Positions 1-5,735 of a stretch of 16,597 nucleotides of DNA are shown piece by piece. Each line of letters begins with the position of its first letter. The stretch's first letter is position 1. A program made the position numbers and the translations under genes. The notes beneath the pieces were generated by a model. It did no database searches and was not told the DNA's origin. It saw nothing but the letters and a program-made list of their open reading frames with translations. The stretch comes from an uncultured Eubacteriales bacterium (GTDB taxonomy: Bacteria > Bacillota > Clostridia > Oscillospirales > CAG-382). Location of the stretch: positions 1-16,597 of the forward strand of contig CAKSEL010000021.1 in the NCBI GenBank assembly GCA_934446675.1. The letters run 5' to 3'.

Positions 1-42
1 TAACATATTTGGAGGATTTTTTTCACCGGTTAACCTTTTTTG

Positions 43-71
43 AACCACGCGACTATCGCGTGGTTTTCTTT
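43..71 (+). terminator. Perfect 10-bp hairpin with T-rich tail
   Basis: AACCACGCGA (43-52) and TCGCGTGGTT (56-65) pair perfectly around a CTA loop and are followed by TTCTTT, which has the shape of an intrinsic terminator for plus-strand transcription. On the minus strand the same stem lies in the leader made from the promoter at 149-177, where no U tract follows it. There it would be only a hairpin or a processing or attenuation element. No plus-strand gene ends just before it inside the window, so its client is unknown. Confidence 0.45.
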
Positions 72-142
72 ATACAATAAAGGGAGTCCCCGCAGGTCCT
101 CCCCCGGTCACAGGCCTCGCAGGTATCTGCAACTCGATCACT
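68..142 (-). ncRNA. GC-rich leader or small RNA candidate
   Basis: A full-consensus promoter fires leftward into this segment. It is much more GC-rich than its surroundings and contains several short self-complementary stretches: CTTTAT/ATAAAG around 68-82, GGGAG/CTCCC within 83-104, and a near-palindrome GCAGGTATCTGC at 119-130. A 61-codon reading frame crosses it with an odd Cys-rich end (TCEACDRGRTCG), but that frame starts upstream of the promoter, so its start codon would not be transcribed. I therefore favour a structured untranslated leader of a gene lying left of the window, or a small RNA. I do not recognise the family. Confidence 0.35.
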
Positions 143-148
143 GAACAC

Positions 149-177
149 ATTATACACTAAAAAAATCCTTTTGTCAA
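149..177 (-). promoter_or_regulatory. Consensus sigma-A promoter, leftward
   Basis: Read on the minus strand, TTGACA (172-177) and TATAAT (149-154) are separated by exactly 17 bp, a perfect match to the vegetative promoter consensus. Transcription would start near position 142 and run off the left edge through the GC-rich leader. It lies just downstream of the pilin gene, so it gives the genes further left a promoter independent of the upstream operon. Confidence 0.75.
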
Positions 178-255
178 GACTTTTGAAAATATCCTGTGTT
201 CTGTAATATAGTATGCCAAAAGAAAAACATTGATACACAGAAATTGTTACATAAG

Positions 256-603
256 TTAATTCTGTATCGTTGCAAGCCCGTCAAGAAGCGGTCTTACATA
301 AGCAAGGAATGCACCGATACCGTTGATAATTGCCCATGCGATCCAGATACGTTTAAGCCAGTCAACGCTTTGGTCTACTTTTTGCTGATTATTTGAAAGC
401 TTCATTCCCACAACACATACGGTAGTCATAAGCGCCGCAAGTACGGTGCTTATTCCTGCAATATGATTGTATACGTCCACAATAATTCTGTCGGCAACAA
501 CCCACATATCGTCTACTGCAAATACATTTACAGCAAAAAGAGGTATGAGTGCCACCATGAACGGGAGAGTCTGACAGCAGAATTTCATTATTTTGTTTTT
601 CAT
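256..603 (-). CDS. VirB2/TrbC-like conjugation pilin subunit
   Basis: A small membrane protein of 115 residues from the chosen start. It has a signal peptide (hydrophobic stretch, then a likely cut after NVFA near residue 23), a short loop, a first transmembrane helix (HIAGISTVLAALMTTVCVVG) and a second (IWIAWAIINGIGAFLAYV). This layout of signal plus two helices in about 110 residues is typical of VirB2/TrbC-type pilins of type IV secretion and of the small pilin-like proteins (Maff2 type) in conjugative elements of Clostridia. I chose the ATG at 601-603 because AAAGGA lies at a better distance from it than from the ATG six bases upstream (607-609), which would add ML. Inferred role: pilus or mating-channel subunit of the outer conjugative element. 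Assignment is by topology and composition only. Confidence 0.6.
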   Translation of the reverse strand: MKNKIMKFCCQTLPFMVALIPLFAVNVFAVDDMWVVADRIIVDVYNHIAGISTVLAALMTTVCVVGMKLSNNQQKVDQSVDWLKRIWIAWAIINGIGAFLAYVRPLLDGLATIQN

Positions 604-609
604 TAACAT

Positions 610-830
610 GATCCTTTCTTAAAACAGTTGTGGGCTGCCTTTTGCGACAGCCCACGGGATAAAATAATTGCTATTAAATAAATTCGTTTTCACGATGGGT
701 TTCCCATTGTGAAAACACCTTCAAAACGAGCTGCGCGAGTTCTCGTGCGGAGGGAAGATGGAAAATCTTTGATTTTTCATCGGGGATAGGCACGAGCTTC
801 CACTTGGAAAACGAAGTTTTTCAAGTGATA
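610..830 (-). other. Gene-free gap with a series of hairpins
   Basis: No credible gene lies between the pilin and the remnant 3' end of the adhesin. The gap contains at least five inverted repeats: 630-655 (GTGGGCTG/CAGCCCAC, 8 bp), 686-716 (14-bp arms, one G-T pair, TTT loop), 733-748 (7-bp arms), 757-781 (11-bp arms) and 801-827 (12-bp arms, just after the adhesin stop). In minus-strand RNA, CTCGTGC at about 791-797 can also pair with GCACGAG at 742-748, enclosing the 757-781 hairpin. This fits a structured intercistronic leader or terminator between adhesin and pilin genes. None of the stems has a clear U tract on the minus strand. Confidence 0.5.
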
Positions 831-959
831 TCAGTAGCCGGTTTTCGGCATTTCGATGTGCGTATAATTGTATACCTTTGTCGTCCAACGGGAAACCGCA
901 GTTATCCACTGACCGTTGTATATGCCGCCCACATCTGCAGTATTTACAAAAACACTGCC
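831..959 (-). pseudogene. Severed 3' end of the giant adhesin gene
   Basis: Read on the minus strand from GGC (957-959) to the TGA at 831-833, this encodes G plus 41 residues: it begins GSVFVNTADVGG, continues with YNGQWITAVSRWTTKVYNY and ends in MPKTGY. It has no start codon of its own; a TGA lies in frame just upstream, inside the inserted element. The text continues the adhesin that breaks off at ANG (residue 2450) near 8198. Joining at the shared GG gives A-N-G-S-V-F in frame, for 2491 residues. The motif MPKTG resembles an LPxTG sortase signal but stands at the extreme C-terminus, with no hydrophobic segment or charged tail after it. I infer that this is the true adhesin C-terminus, separated by insertion of the 958-8198 element. 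Confidence 0.82.
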
Positions 960-987
960 GTTTGGCAGTCATTGATAAAACAGTAAT
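958..987 (+). repeat. Left end (attL side) with inverted repeat
   Basis: The presumed core CC (958-959) is followed 15 bases later by ATAAAACAGTAAT (975-987). Its reverse complement occurs exactly at 8175-8187 near the other end. From the first core base to the repeat the offset is 17 bases here and 11 at the right end, so the ends are not perfectly symmetric. CCGTTTGGCAGTC (958-970) is also repeated inverted at 999-1011, making a 13-bp local palindrome with a 28-base loop. Confidence 0.7.
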
Positions 988-998
988 CATAGCTGACA

Positions 999-1011
999 GA
1001 CTGCCAAACGG
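999..1011 (-). repeat. Inverted copy of the left-end 13-mer
   Basis: GACTGCCAAACGG is the exact reverse complement of CCGTTTGGCAGTC at 958-970, which overlaps the left crossover point. The pair could be a recombinase or accessory-factor site at this end. The right end has no equivalent of the same quality. Confidence 0.5.
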
Positions 1012-1020
1012 AATTGCAAA

Positions 1021-1058
1021 AAATCGGCATGCCACTTTTTAAGGTGGTATGCCGATTT
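1021..1058. terminator. 15-bp hairpin, bidirectional terminator candidate
   Basis: AAATCGGCATGCCAC (1021-1035) pairs with GTGGTATGCCGATTT (1044-1058) with one G-T pair and an 8-base loop. T runs flank the stem on both strands (ATTTTCG to the right; GATTTTTTG when read leftward). It lies between the R-M operon (minus strand) and the left end of the element, so it probably ends R-M operon transcripts before they enter the adhesin remnant and pilin gene. Confidence 0.65.
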
Positions 1059-1379
1059 TCGTTATGCAAGAATTTCTATATATTCTACACATATATGTGA
1101 GCATTTAGAGGTCGAAAAAGCCTTATTTTATACGGTTTTTTAGGCTCAAAATCAACGAGGTAATATAAAACCATTAAAAACCTCAAAAATGGGGTTCTAA
1201 TGTTCAGATAAAAAAATGCACGATTTATGATGTGCACAAAGTCCTTTTGCCCTAATTACCTAAAAAGCCGTATAAAGTGAATTTGTCAACAGTGTGCAAA
1301 GCACAGGCAATGCCCTTGCTGTTTACTAATTCGCTCATACGGCTAAAATTTTATAAGGCAAAAAATATAAATGTCAAAA
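1059..1379. other. Gene-free, multi-stem structured segment
   Basis: No convincing gene. Long-range pairings: GCCTTAT (1120-1126) with ATAAGGC (1353-1359); TTTATACGGTTTTTTAGG (1127-1144) with its near-complement at 1259-1276 (17 of 18); and, in competition with the latter, GCCGTAT (1267-1273) with ATACGGC (1337-1343). Local hairpins: 1179-1196, 1217-1236 and 1293-1305. A 28-codon minus-strand frame (1252-1338, MSELVNSKGIACALHTVDKF...) lacks a clear ribosome-binding site and is probably fortuitous. Possible roles are a 3' untranslated region of the R-M operon, an element-borne noncoding RNA, or a DNA site for recombination or transfer; the sequence does not decide. Confidence 0.5.
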
Positions 1380-1805
1380 TTATTCCTTGATATTTCGGAT
1401 AATATTATAATACAGGTATTCAAGTGTATTTTTACACATACTTTTCTTTAGCTGGCATTCCCATACAGTAATAACATTCCAACCTGATTCACTTAAATTA
1501 TTATAATTTTTTCTATCTCTCTCAATATTTTTTTTGATTTTTTCTCTCCAATAATCCGTGTTAGACTTTGGCATAACAAAATATTTACAGCCGTTATGAC
1601 CGTGCCAAAAACACCCATTTACAAAAATAATCGTCTTATATTTCGCCAGAACAATATCCGGTTTGCCCGGAAGTGTTTTCACATTTTTTCGATACCGTAA
1701 ACCCCTTGAAAATAGATACTTTCTTACCATTTCTTCCGGCTTAGTGTTAGTGCTTTTTATTTGCGACATATTATAACTTCTGACTTTCGGAGAATGATTA
1801 TCCAT
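1380..1805 (-). CDS. vsr: Very short patch repair endonuclease (Vsr)
   Basis: Nicks DNA 5' of the T in T:G mismatches that arise when 5-methylcytosine deaminates within a methyltransferase target, starting repair back to C:G. The protein has 141 residues, the usual Vsr length. It shows the N-terminal signature YNMSQIKSTNTKPE (11-24), LPGKPDIV with the catalytic Asp at 50, the core FVNGCFWHGHNGC (61-73) with zinc ligands Cys65, His70 and Cys73, and VWECQL with Cys117. The start ATG is preceded by AAGGAGG, which overlaps the TAA stop of the upstream endonuclease gene, so translation is probably coupled. As last gene of the R-M operon it fits the partner C5 methyltransferase, whose product creates the mutagenic hotspot it repairs. 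All catalytic residues appear intact. Confidence 0.95.
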   Translation of the reverse strand: MDNHSPKVRSYNMSQIKSTNTKPEEMVRKYLFSRGLRYRKNVKTLPGKPDIVLAKYKTIIFVNGCFWHGHNGCKYFVMPKSNTDYWREKIKKNIERDRKNYNNLSESGWNVITVWECQLKKSMCKNTLEYLYYNIIRNIKE

Positions 1806-1821
1806 TGGAACATCTTCCTCC

Positions 1822-3378
1822 TTATAAGTCAGACATTAAAATTTGCCTGTTTAAAGAAAAAATACTGCGTATTTTTGTATGGTTATAATCCACTGTATTA
1901 TAGTTTTCAACTAATTGTATCATGTTTGAAACACTTATTGCGCTCCCATTTACAGAAGTTTCATTAACAATTTCCCGTATCTGATTATTTATATTTTTCC
2001 CAAAGCCTCCGGCAATATATGAAAAAAATGCGAGCGGAAGTTTACCGCTGTAGTAATTGTTCAAATTGCCAATATAATTATAAACCATTCTATTATGATG
2101 GTCATTGCTTATAGTATATTTGCTGTAAGCCTTGTTATCAATTATTCCGCAGTATCCATCACTATCTGACAGAACAAGCACATCAGGTGTAAGGCCTATC
2201 GGGCCTACATGTTTTGCATCAAATCCGAAAACATTTTTGAATAATTCAACGGTCGCTTTTTCAAACTCTGCCGCCTCGTCACGACCCTTAAATGCCATTT
2301 CAAAATATTCTGTCATAAAAGCTCCTATAGCACCATGCGGATATAATTTAAGCAAGCATTCTTCAACTGTTTCTTCTGTAAATCCTGTTTGAACGGAAAT
2401 TTTTTCGATCAGAAAATCTGTTATTTTACTAATCGGTGTTTTCAATGATTCTGTAATGAATGCCTGTTTAATTTTTTGTTCAGCAATCATTTTAGCTGTT
2501 ATTGCTTTAGTTTCAGATAGATTCCTTGTATCTTTCCTATGTTTGGGGTCTAACCCATATTTCCTTTGAAAATATTCATGTTGTTCACAGCGGTCAATAA
2601 ATGCAGGAACAGTAGATAATGCGGCATTTACTTCATTCCGTTTATCTTCAATAATTCTTATTGATTTATCCTCGCTACGCTTTGCAAGTTGTGTATATTC
2701 AAGCCAATTTACTATGGTGTTTGCTATATCCAGCAAATGGCTGAACGGATGTTCTTGGTTAACTTTGCCGCTGCTTGGGGCATATTGTTCAAAAAAATCT
2801 TTTGAAAGACATTCATCACCTTTATCTCTGTAAAGCAATATTTTTTCTTTGATGGTTTTATAACAAATTTCTGTTTCGTTTTCAGCCTCCACAATTACAA
2901 TTTTGGCAATTTCATCTTCGTTAAGATATTCTATATCGCCATCATTTAAAAGGCGAAGCAAAAACCTAAACGGTCTTATTTTAAAGCGCCGTGAAACATT
3001 AACATTTCTGCTGATTGAAAATGAAGATGGAAACTGATATTTTAATATTTGGTTTTTTATTATTTCAACAGGTGACTCACCATTCATAATAGCTTCGCCT
3101 GCAAGCGTGAGTTTTAATTTTTTTGTTGATTCCTGAATAAAAATTAACCCCAAACTTGAAATCCATGCCTTGTATGTACGGGCTCCGCCTCCGGTTTGAT
3201 CCCGCCGGTCTCCCTTTCTTTTTAAATTTGCTTCTTCTAAGGCTTCTTCAAAATCAAGATGTGTTCCTTTTTGTCCCTGCCATTCTTCGTTTAATGATAT
3301 TTCAGCCAATGCTGCTAAAACCTCAGGAACAGAGTTTAAGCGTCTCTTAGGACGCGTTACCCACCAATAGTTTATCAT
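1822..3378 (-). CDS. AlwI-like type IIS restriction endonuclease, FokI-type nuclease domain
   Basis: 518 residues. The N-terminus (WWVTRPKRRL, then WQGQKGTHLDFEEALEE and GDRRDQTGGGARTYKAWISSLGL) matches what I know of the AlwI family of type IIS enzymes, which bind an asymmetric site and cut at a fixed distance outside it. The C-terminal domain (about 370-518) has the FokI-type PD-(D/E)xK pattern: TPD with Asp399, then IIDNKAYS with Asp414 and Lys416, followed by PLAFFSYIAGGFGKNINNQI, resembling the FokI cleavage domain. The target site cannot be read from sequence; AlwI itself cuts near GGATC. The start ATG follows AGGAGG that overlaps the TAG of the PLD nuclease gene, indicating coupled translation. 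Oddity: the operon's only methyltransferase is a C5-cytosine type, whereas AlwI-family systems usually pair with adenine methylation. The frame looks intact. Confidence 0.88.
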   Translation of the reverse strand: MINYWWVTRPKRRLNSVPEVLAALAEISLNEEWQGQKGTHLDFEEALEEANLKRKGDRRDQTGGGARTYKAWISSLGLIFIQESTKKLKLTLAGEAIMNGESPVEIIKNQILKYQFPSSFSISRNVNVSRRFKIRPFRFLLRLLNDGDIEYLNEDEIAKIVIVEAENETEICYKTIKEKILLYRDKGDECLSKDFFEQYAPSSGKVNQEHPFSHLLDIANTIVNWLEYTQLAKRSEDKSIRIIEDKRNEVNAALSTVPAFIDRCEQHEYFQRKYGLDPKHRKDTRNLSETKAITAKMIAEQKIKQAFITESLKTPISKITDFLIEKISVQTGFTEETVEECLLKLYPHGAIGAFMTEYFEMAFKGRDEAAEFEKATVELFKNVFGFDAKHVGPIGLTPDVLVLSDSDGYCGIIDNKAYSKYTISNDHHNRMVYNYIGNLNNYYSGKLPLAFFSYIAGGFGKNINNQIREIVNETSVNGSAISVSNMIQLVENYNTVDYNHTKIRSIFSLNRQILMSDL

Positions 3379-3389
3379 AAGTTTTCCTC

Positions 3390-4349
3390 CTATCTTTGGA
3401 CAGAAAAATCCATAAAATACTGTTCGTCATCTAACTTATAAAAAGTTACATTCGTTCTTCCATACCTTTCTAAATCAGCTGTTGATATGAGAGATCCGTT
3501 TGCCAGCCCCAATCTGTTTCTAAAGTATTCGCCTAATAAAGAATTGTTCAACGGAGTAGTAATTGCTTTATTGTTTTGCTGTTCTACGCGTAAAATTAAC
3601 TGCTTTCCGTCATCAGTGAGTACCGAAAAATGGTTTCTGTTGAGAGGAAAAAAGTTTGTTCTTGCAATTCTTGACGGCAATGGTATATATGCTTGATTCG
3701 GTTCTCTGCCGTCTCGCTGTCCCCAGTTAAGACCAGAACGGCTACCAACTTCACCGCTTCTTGTTAAAAATGAAAGCGTTACTGATGATACGCCTGCACC
3801 GCGAACTAACACTAAGGGCTCTTCTTCTGCATTTAATATTGGATGAGATGGGCAGAGCGTTACATAGTCCTCGATTTCTGCATGGGTGCAATATATAGAA
3901 TCAGGCTCTATTTCATTAAAATAATCATTTGCTTCTAAAGGATCGCATTCTGTCATAATTTCTCTTCTAAGCGGCGAAAATGCTGCCTGTGTATAATTTG
4001 CAGAACCCATAAATGCTGAAAATGGTTCGCCATTCTTCTCCCATAAAAATAATTTTGAATGTACAGGTGCTGCATTAAAAATGTATTGACAGCAAAATTG
4101 AGAATTATTCGGCAAGGCTTCTCTCATAAGATTTTTAAATCCCTCATGAACGGATATGCTTATTCCGTCAAATTTACACATTCCGATAATCAAAGTTATT
4201 TTTATGCCTTGGTTATACAATGTTTCAATTTCAGAAAAATGCCAAGAGGCCATAGTATGTGTGGCATATCCGGATATAATTTTTAAATGTTCTGCTCCTT
4301 CTGAAACAGGATTAAGCAAAATTTCATTTTTAAAATTTGTACTATACAA
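3390..4349 (-). CDS. PLD-fold restriction nuclease, NgoFVII-like
   Basis: 319 residues with a phospholipase-D-type nuclease site: HSKLFLW with His97 and Lys99, then GSANYTQAAF with Gly115, Ser116 and Asn118, i.e. one HxK...GSxN half-site. Nucleases with one such site (BfiI, Nuc) form the active centre by dimerising and need no metal. The N-terminus (EHLKIISGYAT near 20-30) and the size fit the NgoFVII-type restriction enzymes, which usually accompany C5 methyltransferases. The C-terminal half (about 170-319; GLNWGQRDGREPNQAYIPLP) probably forms the DNA-recognition part. The start is a TTG, preceded by AGGGGG that overlaps the TAG stop of the methyltransferase gene; the first in-frame ATG lies at residue 33, inside the conserved region, so TTG is preferred. 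Role: cleavage subunit or one of two nucleases of this R-M system. Confidence 0.82.
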   Translation of the reverse strand: MYSTNFKNEILLNPVSEGAEHLKIISGYATHTMASWHFSEIETLYNQGIKITLIIGMCKFDGISISVHEGFKNLMREALPNNSQFCCQYIFNAAPVHSKLFLWEKNGEPFSAFMGSANYTQAAFSPLRREIMTECDPLEANDYFNEIEPDSIYCTHAEIEDYVTLCPSHPILNAEEEPLVLVRGAGVSSVTLSFLTRSGEVGSRSGLNWGQRDGREPNQAYIPLPSRIARTNFFPLNRNHFSVLTDDGKQLILRVEQQNNKAITTPLNNSLLGEYFRNRLGLANGSLISTADLERYGRTNVTFYKLDDEQYFMDFSVQR

Positions 4350-4361
4350 TTTTGTTGCCCC

Positions 4362-5417
4362 CTACTCATTGATATTGGGTTCAACAAAGTCATATTCAAT
4401 ACCTGCAAAGGTATTGAGAATGGCTTCGAAAATTATTCTTGCACCATCACATGGAACCGCCATTCCTATCTGTTTTCTTACGCTCTCTCGTCCGCCTTCA
4501 AAAACATAAGTATCAGGAAATGTTTGCAGTCTTGCTCTTTCTCTGTTGGTTAAAGCGCGCGGTTCATCCCAGTGATATATGTGCGTGCCGCCGCCGCCGC
4601 TTCCAGTAACCGTATAAGCTGGTTTGTCAGGGTCTAATCTTTTATATATCTGACTTATTTGCGCGCCGCGTACATTTAAGCGTAGCCGTTCCGGCAAATC
4701 AGCCGTAAAAGCATTTTGACCGGGTTTTATATGGCTTAAACGTTCTGTTACAATATCAGTTTGGTTTGCCCGTTCATTGTTAGGTGCATCCTGAGCAATA
4801 GGCGGAACTTCAATAGCGTGCCTGCAAGTATTGTCAACATCAGCATAAGGCTCAGGAGACGGAACCCGAAAAACAACATTTTCATCGTTGTGAATACCTA
4901 CGATAATAATTCTATGTCTTGCCTGCGGAACACCATATTCCTCGAATTTATATAAATGGGGGGTGATTGTGTAACCTGCCGCACGCAGTTCATCTAATAT
5001 TCTCGTCAATGCCTGCCCATCATTTGCATTGCGCAGTCCGCCGACATTCTCTGCTAAAAACCATCTCGGCTGATAACGTTCAAGTGTATGGACACCATAT
5101 TGATACAGCGGCCCGAATATACCGTTCATTCCTTGTTGTTCACCGACTACACTATAATCATTACAGGGAAATCCAAAAGCAAGCGCATCTATTTCACCTA
5201 ATCTATCAATATTTAATCTGCGTATATCTTCGTGAATTACTGACTGCGGATTATCAGGGCATATATTTCTTATATATGTGCTACAAGTATCGCGGTCATA
5301 ATCTGTTGCCCATTGATGAACTATTCTAAAATCAGGATTTTCTATTCGGGCTGTCATAGCTCCATAAGCAATTCCGCCGGGGCCGCAAAACAATTCCCCT
5401 AATCTATAATTAGGCAT
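4362..5417 (-). CDS. C5-cytosine DNA methyltransferase
   Basis: Methylates C5 of a cytosine in the target of the R-M system, using S-adenosylmethionine, to protect host DNA. 351 residues with the family motifs in order: I LGELFCGPGG (6-15), IV FGFPCNDYS with catalytic Cys85, VI ENV (124-126 region), VIII QARHRIIIVG (165-174), and IX RALTNRERARLQTFPD in the C-terminal part. Motif X reads QIGMAVP instead of the common QIGNAVP, a one-residue departure. The target-recognition region between VIII and IX is short, with a glycine run TGSGGGG. The ATG follows GGAGA at normal spacing. It is second in a five-gene operon, 20 bp after the regulator, so methylase is made before the nucleases. The recognition site is not deducible; NgoFVII relatives suggest a GC-rich site. 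Confidence 0.95.
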   Translation of the reverse strand: MPNYRLGELFCGPGGIAYGAMTARIENPDFRIVHQWATDYDRDTCSTYIRNICPDNPQSVIHEDIRRLNIDRLGEIDALAFGFPCNDYSVVGEQQGMNGIFGPLYQYGVHTLERYQPRWFLAENVGGLRNANDGQALTRILDELRAAGYTITPHLYKFEEYGVPQARHRIIIVGIHNDENVVFRVPSPEPYADVDNTCRHAIEVPPIAQDAPNNERANQTDIVTERLSHIKPGQNAFTADLPERLRLNVRGAQISQIYKRLDPDKPAYTVTGSGGGGTHIYHWDEPRALTNRERARLQTFPDTYVFEGGRESVRKQIGMAVPCDGARIIFEAILNTFAGIEYDFVEPNINE

Positions 5418-5438
5418 AATATATTTCTCCTTATAATT

Positions 5439-5648
5439 TTATATTTCTTCTCCGTTTGGTAATAAAAATTTTCTTGAAAATGATGTTCCTGTTGCGTCAG
5501 CAATATCGTCAAGTTCATTCATAGTAAAACTTTCTCTCTGCATTTTTCCGCTAAAATTCTGCGGAGACTGACCTAAGCGTCTGGCTAATTCAGCAGAACT
5601 AATATTCAGTCTGGCACAAAGCATTTTTATCTGTTCAGAAATAGTCAT
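5439..5648 (-). CDS. XRE/Cro-type helix-turn-helix regulator of the R-M operon
   Basis: 69 residues from the ATG at 5646-5648 (MTISEQIKML), chosen because AGGTGG lies just upstream; an ATG five codons earlier has no such site. The protein is essentially one XRE-type HTH domain: LCARLNISSAELARRLGQSPQNFSGKMQRESFTMNELDDIADATG, with the helix-turn-helix around residues 17-40. It is the first gene of the operon, as controller (C) proteins often are. A perfect 7-bp inverted repeat (5717-5735) and repeats of its half-site lie around its promoter, so autoregulation and timing of the methylase and nuclease genes are likely. Whether it activates or represses is not visible. Confidence 0.85.
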   Translation of the reverse strand: MTISEQIKMLCARLNISSAELARRLGQSPQNFSGKMQRESFTMNELDDIADATGTSFSRKFLLPNGEEI

Positions 5649-5681
5649 AAAGCCACCTCTCATTACAATAATACATTATAT

Positions 5682-5710
5682 ATTATAAATCAAAAAATTT
5701 AGCTTGTCAA
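5682..5710 (-). promoter_or_regulatory. Consensus promoter of the R-M operon
   Basis: On the minus strand TTGACA (5705-5710) and TATAAT (5682-5687) are exactly 17 bp apart. A transcript would start near 5675, about 27 bases ahead of the regulator's ATG. A half-site AATTTAGCT (5696-5704) lies in the spacer between the two boxes, which is where a repressor would block RNA polymerase. Confidence 0.8.
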
Positions 5711-5716
5711 CTATTT

Positions 5717-5735
5717 AATTTAGCTATACTAAATT
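5717..5735. promoter_or_regulatory. Operator candidate for the XRE regulator
   Basis: AATTTAG-CTATA-CTAAATT is a perfect 7-bp inverted repeat with a 5-bp centre. The 9-mer AATTTAGCT recurs in the same orientation at 5696-5704, exactly 21 bp (two helical turns) away, and CTAAAT appears again at 5770-5775. The palindrome lies just upstream of the -35 box of the R-M promoter. Its centre also resembles a plus-strand -10 box (TATACT 5725-5730, with TTGTCA upstream at a short spacing), so the regulator might control divergent transcription toward the recombinase. Confidence 0.65.

Noticed and set aside
68..142. tRNA gene
   Set aside because: The GC-rich tract does not fold into a cloverleaf with recognisable anticodon and T-loop sequences.
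53..238. 61-codon Cys-rich minus-strand frame at the left edge
   Set aside because: Its start lies upstream of the consensus promoter and it has no ribosome-binding site; the tract is better read as an untranslated leader.
721..1035. 104-codon minus-strand frame
   Set aside because: It crosses the island boundary in a different frame from the adhesin tail and is composed of hairpin sequence; the adhesin fragment at 831-959 explains the region.
1252..1338. 28-codon frame MSELVNSKGIACALHTVDKF...
   Set aside because: No clear ribosome-binding site, and it lies within competing RNA stems; kept only as a note.
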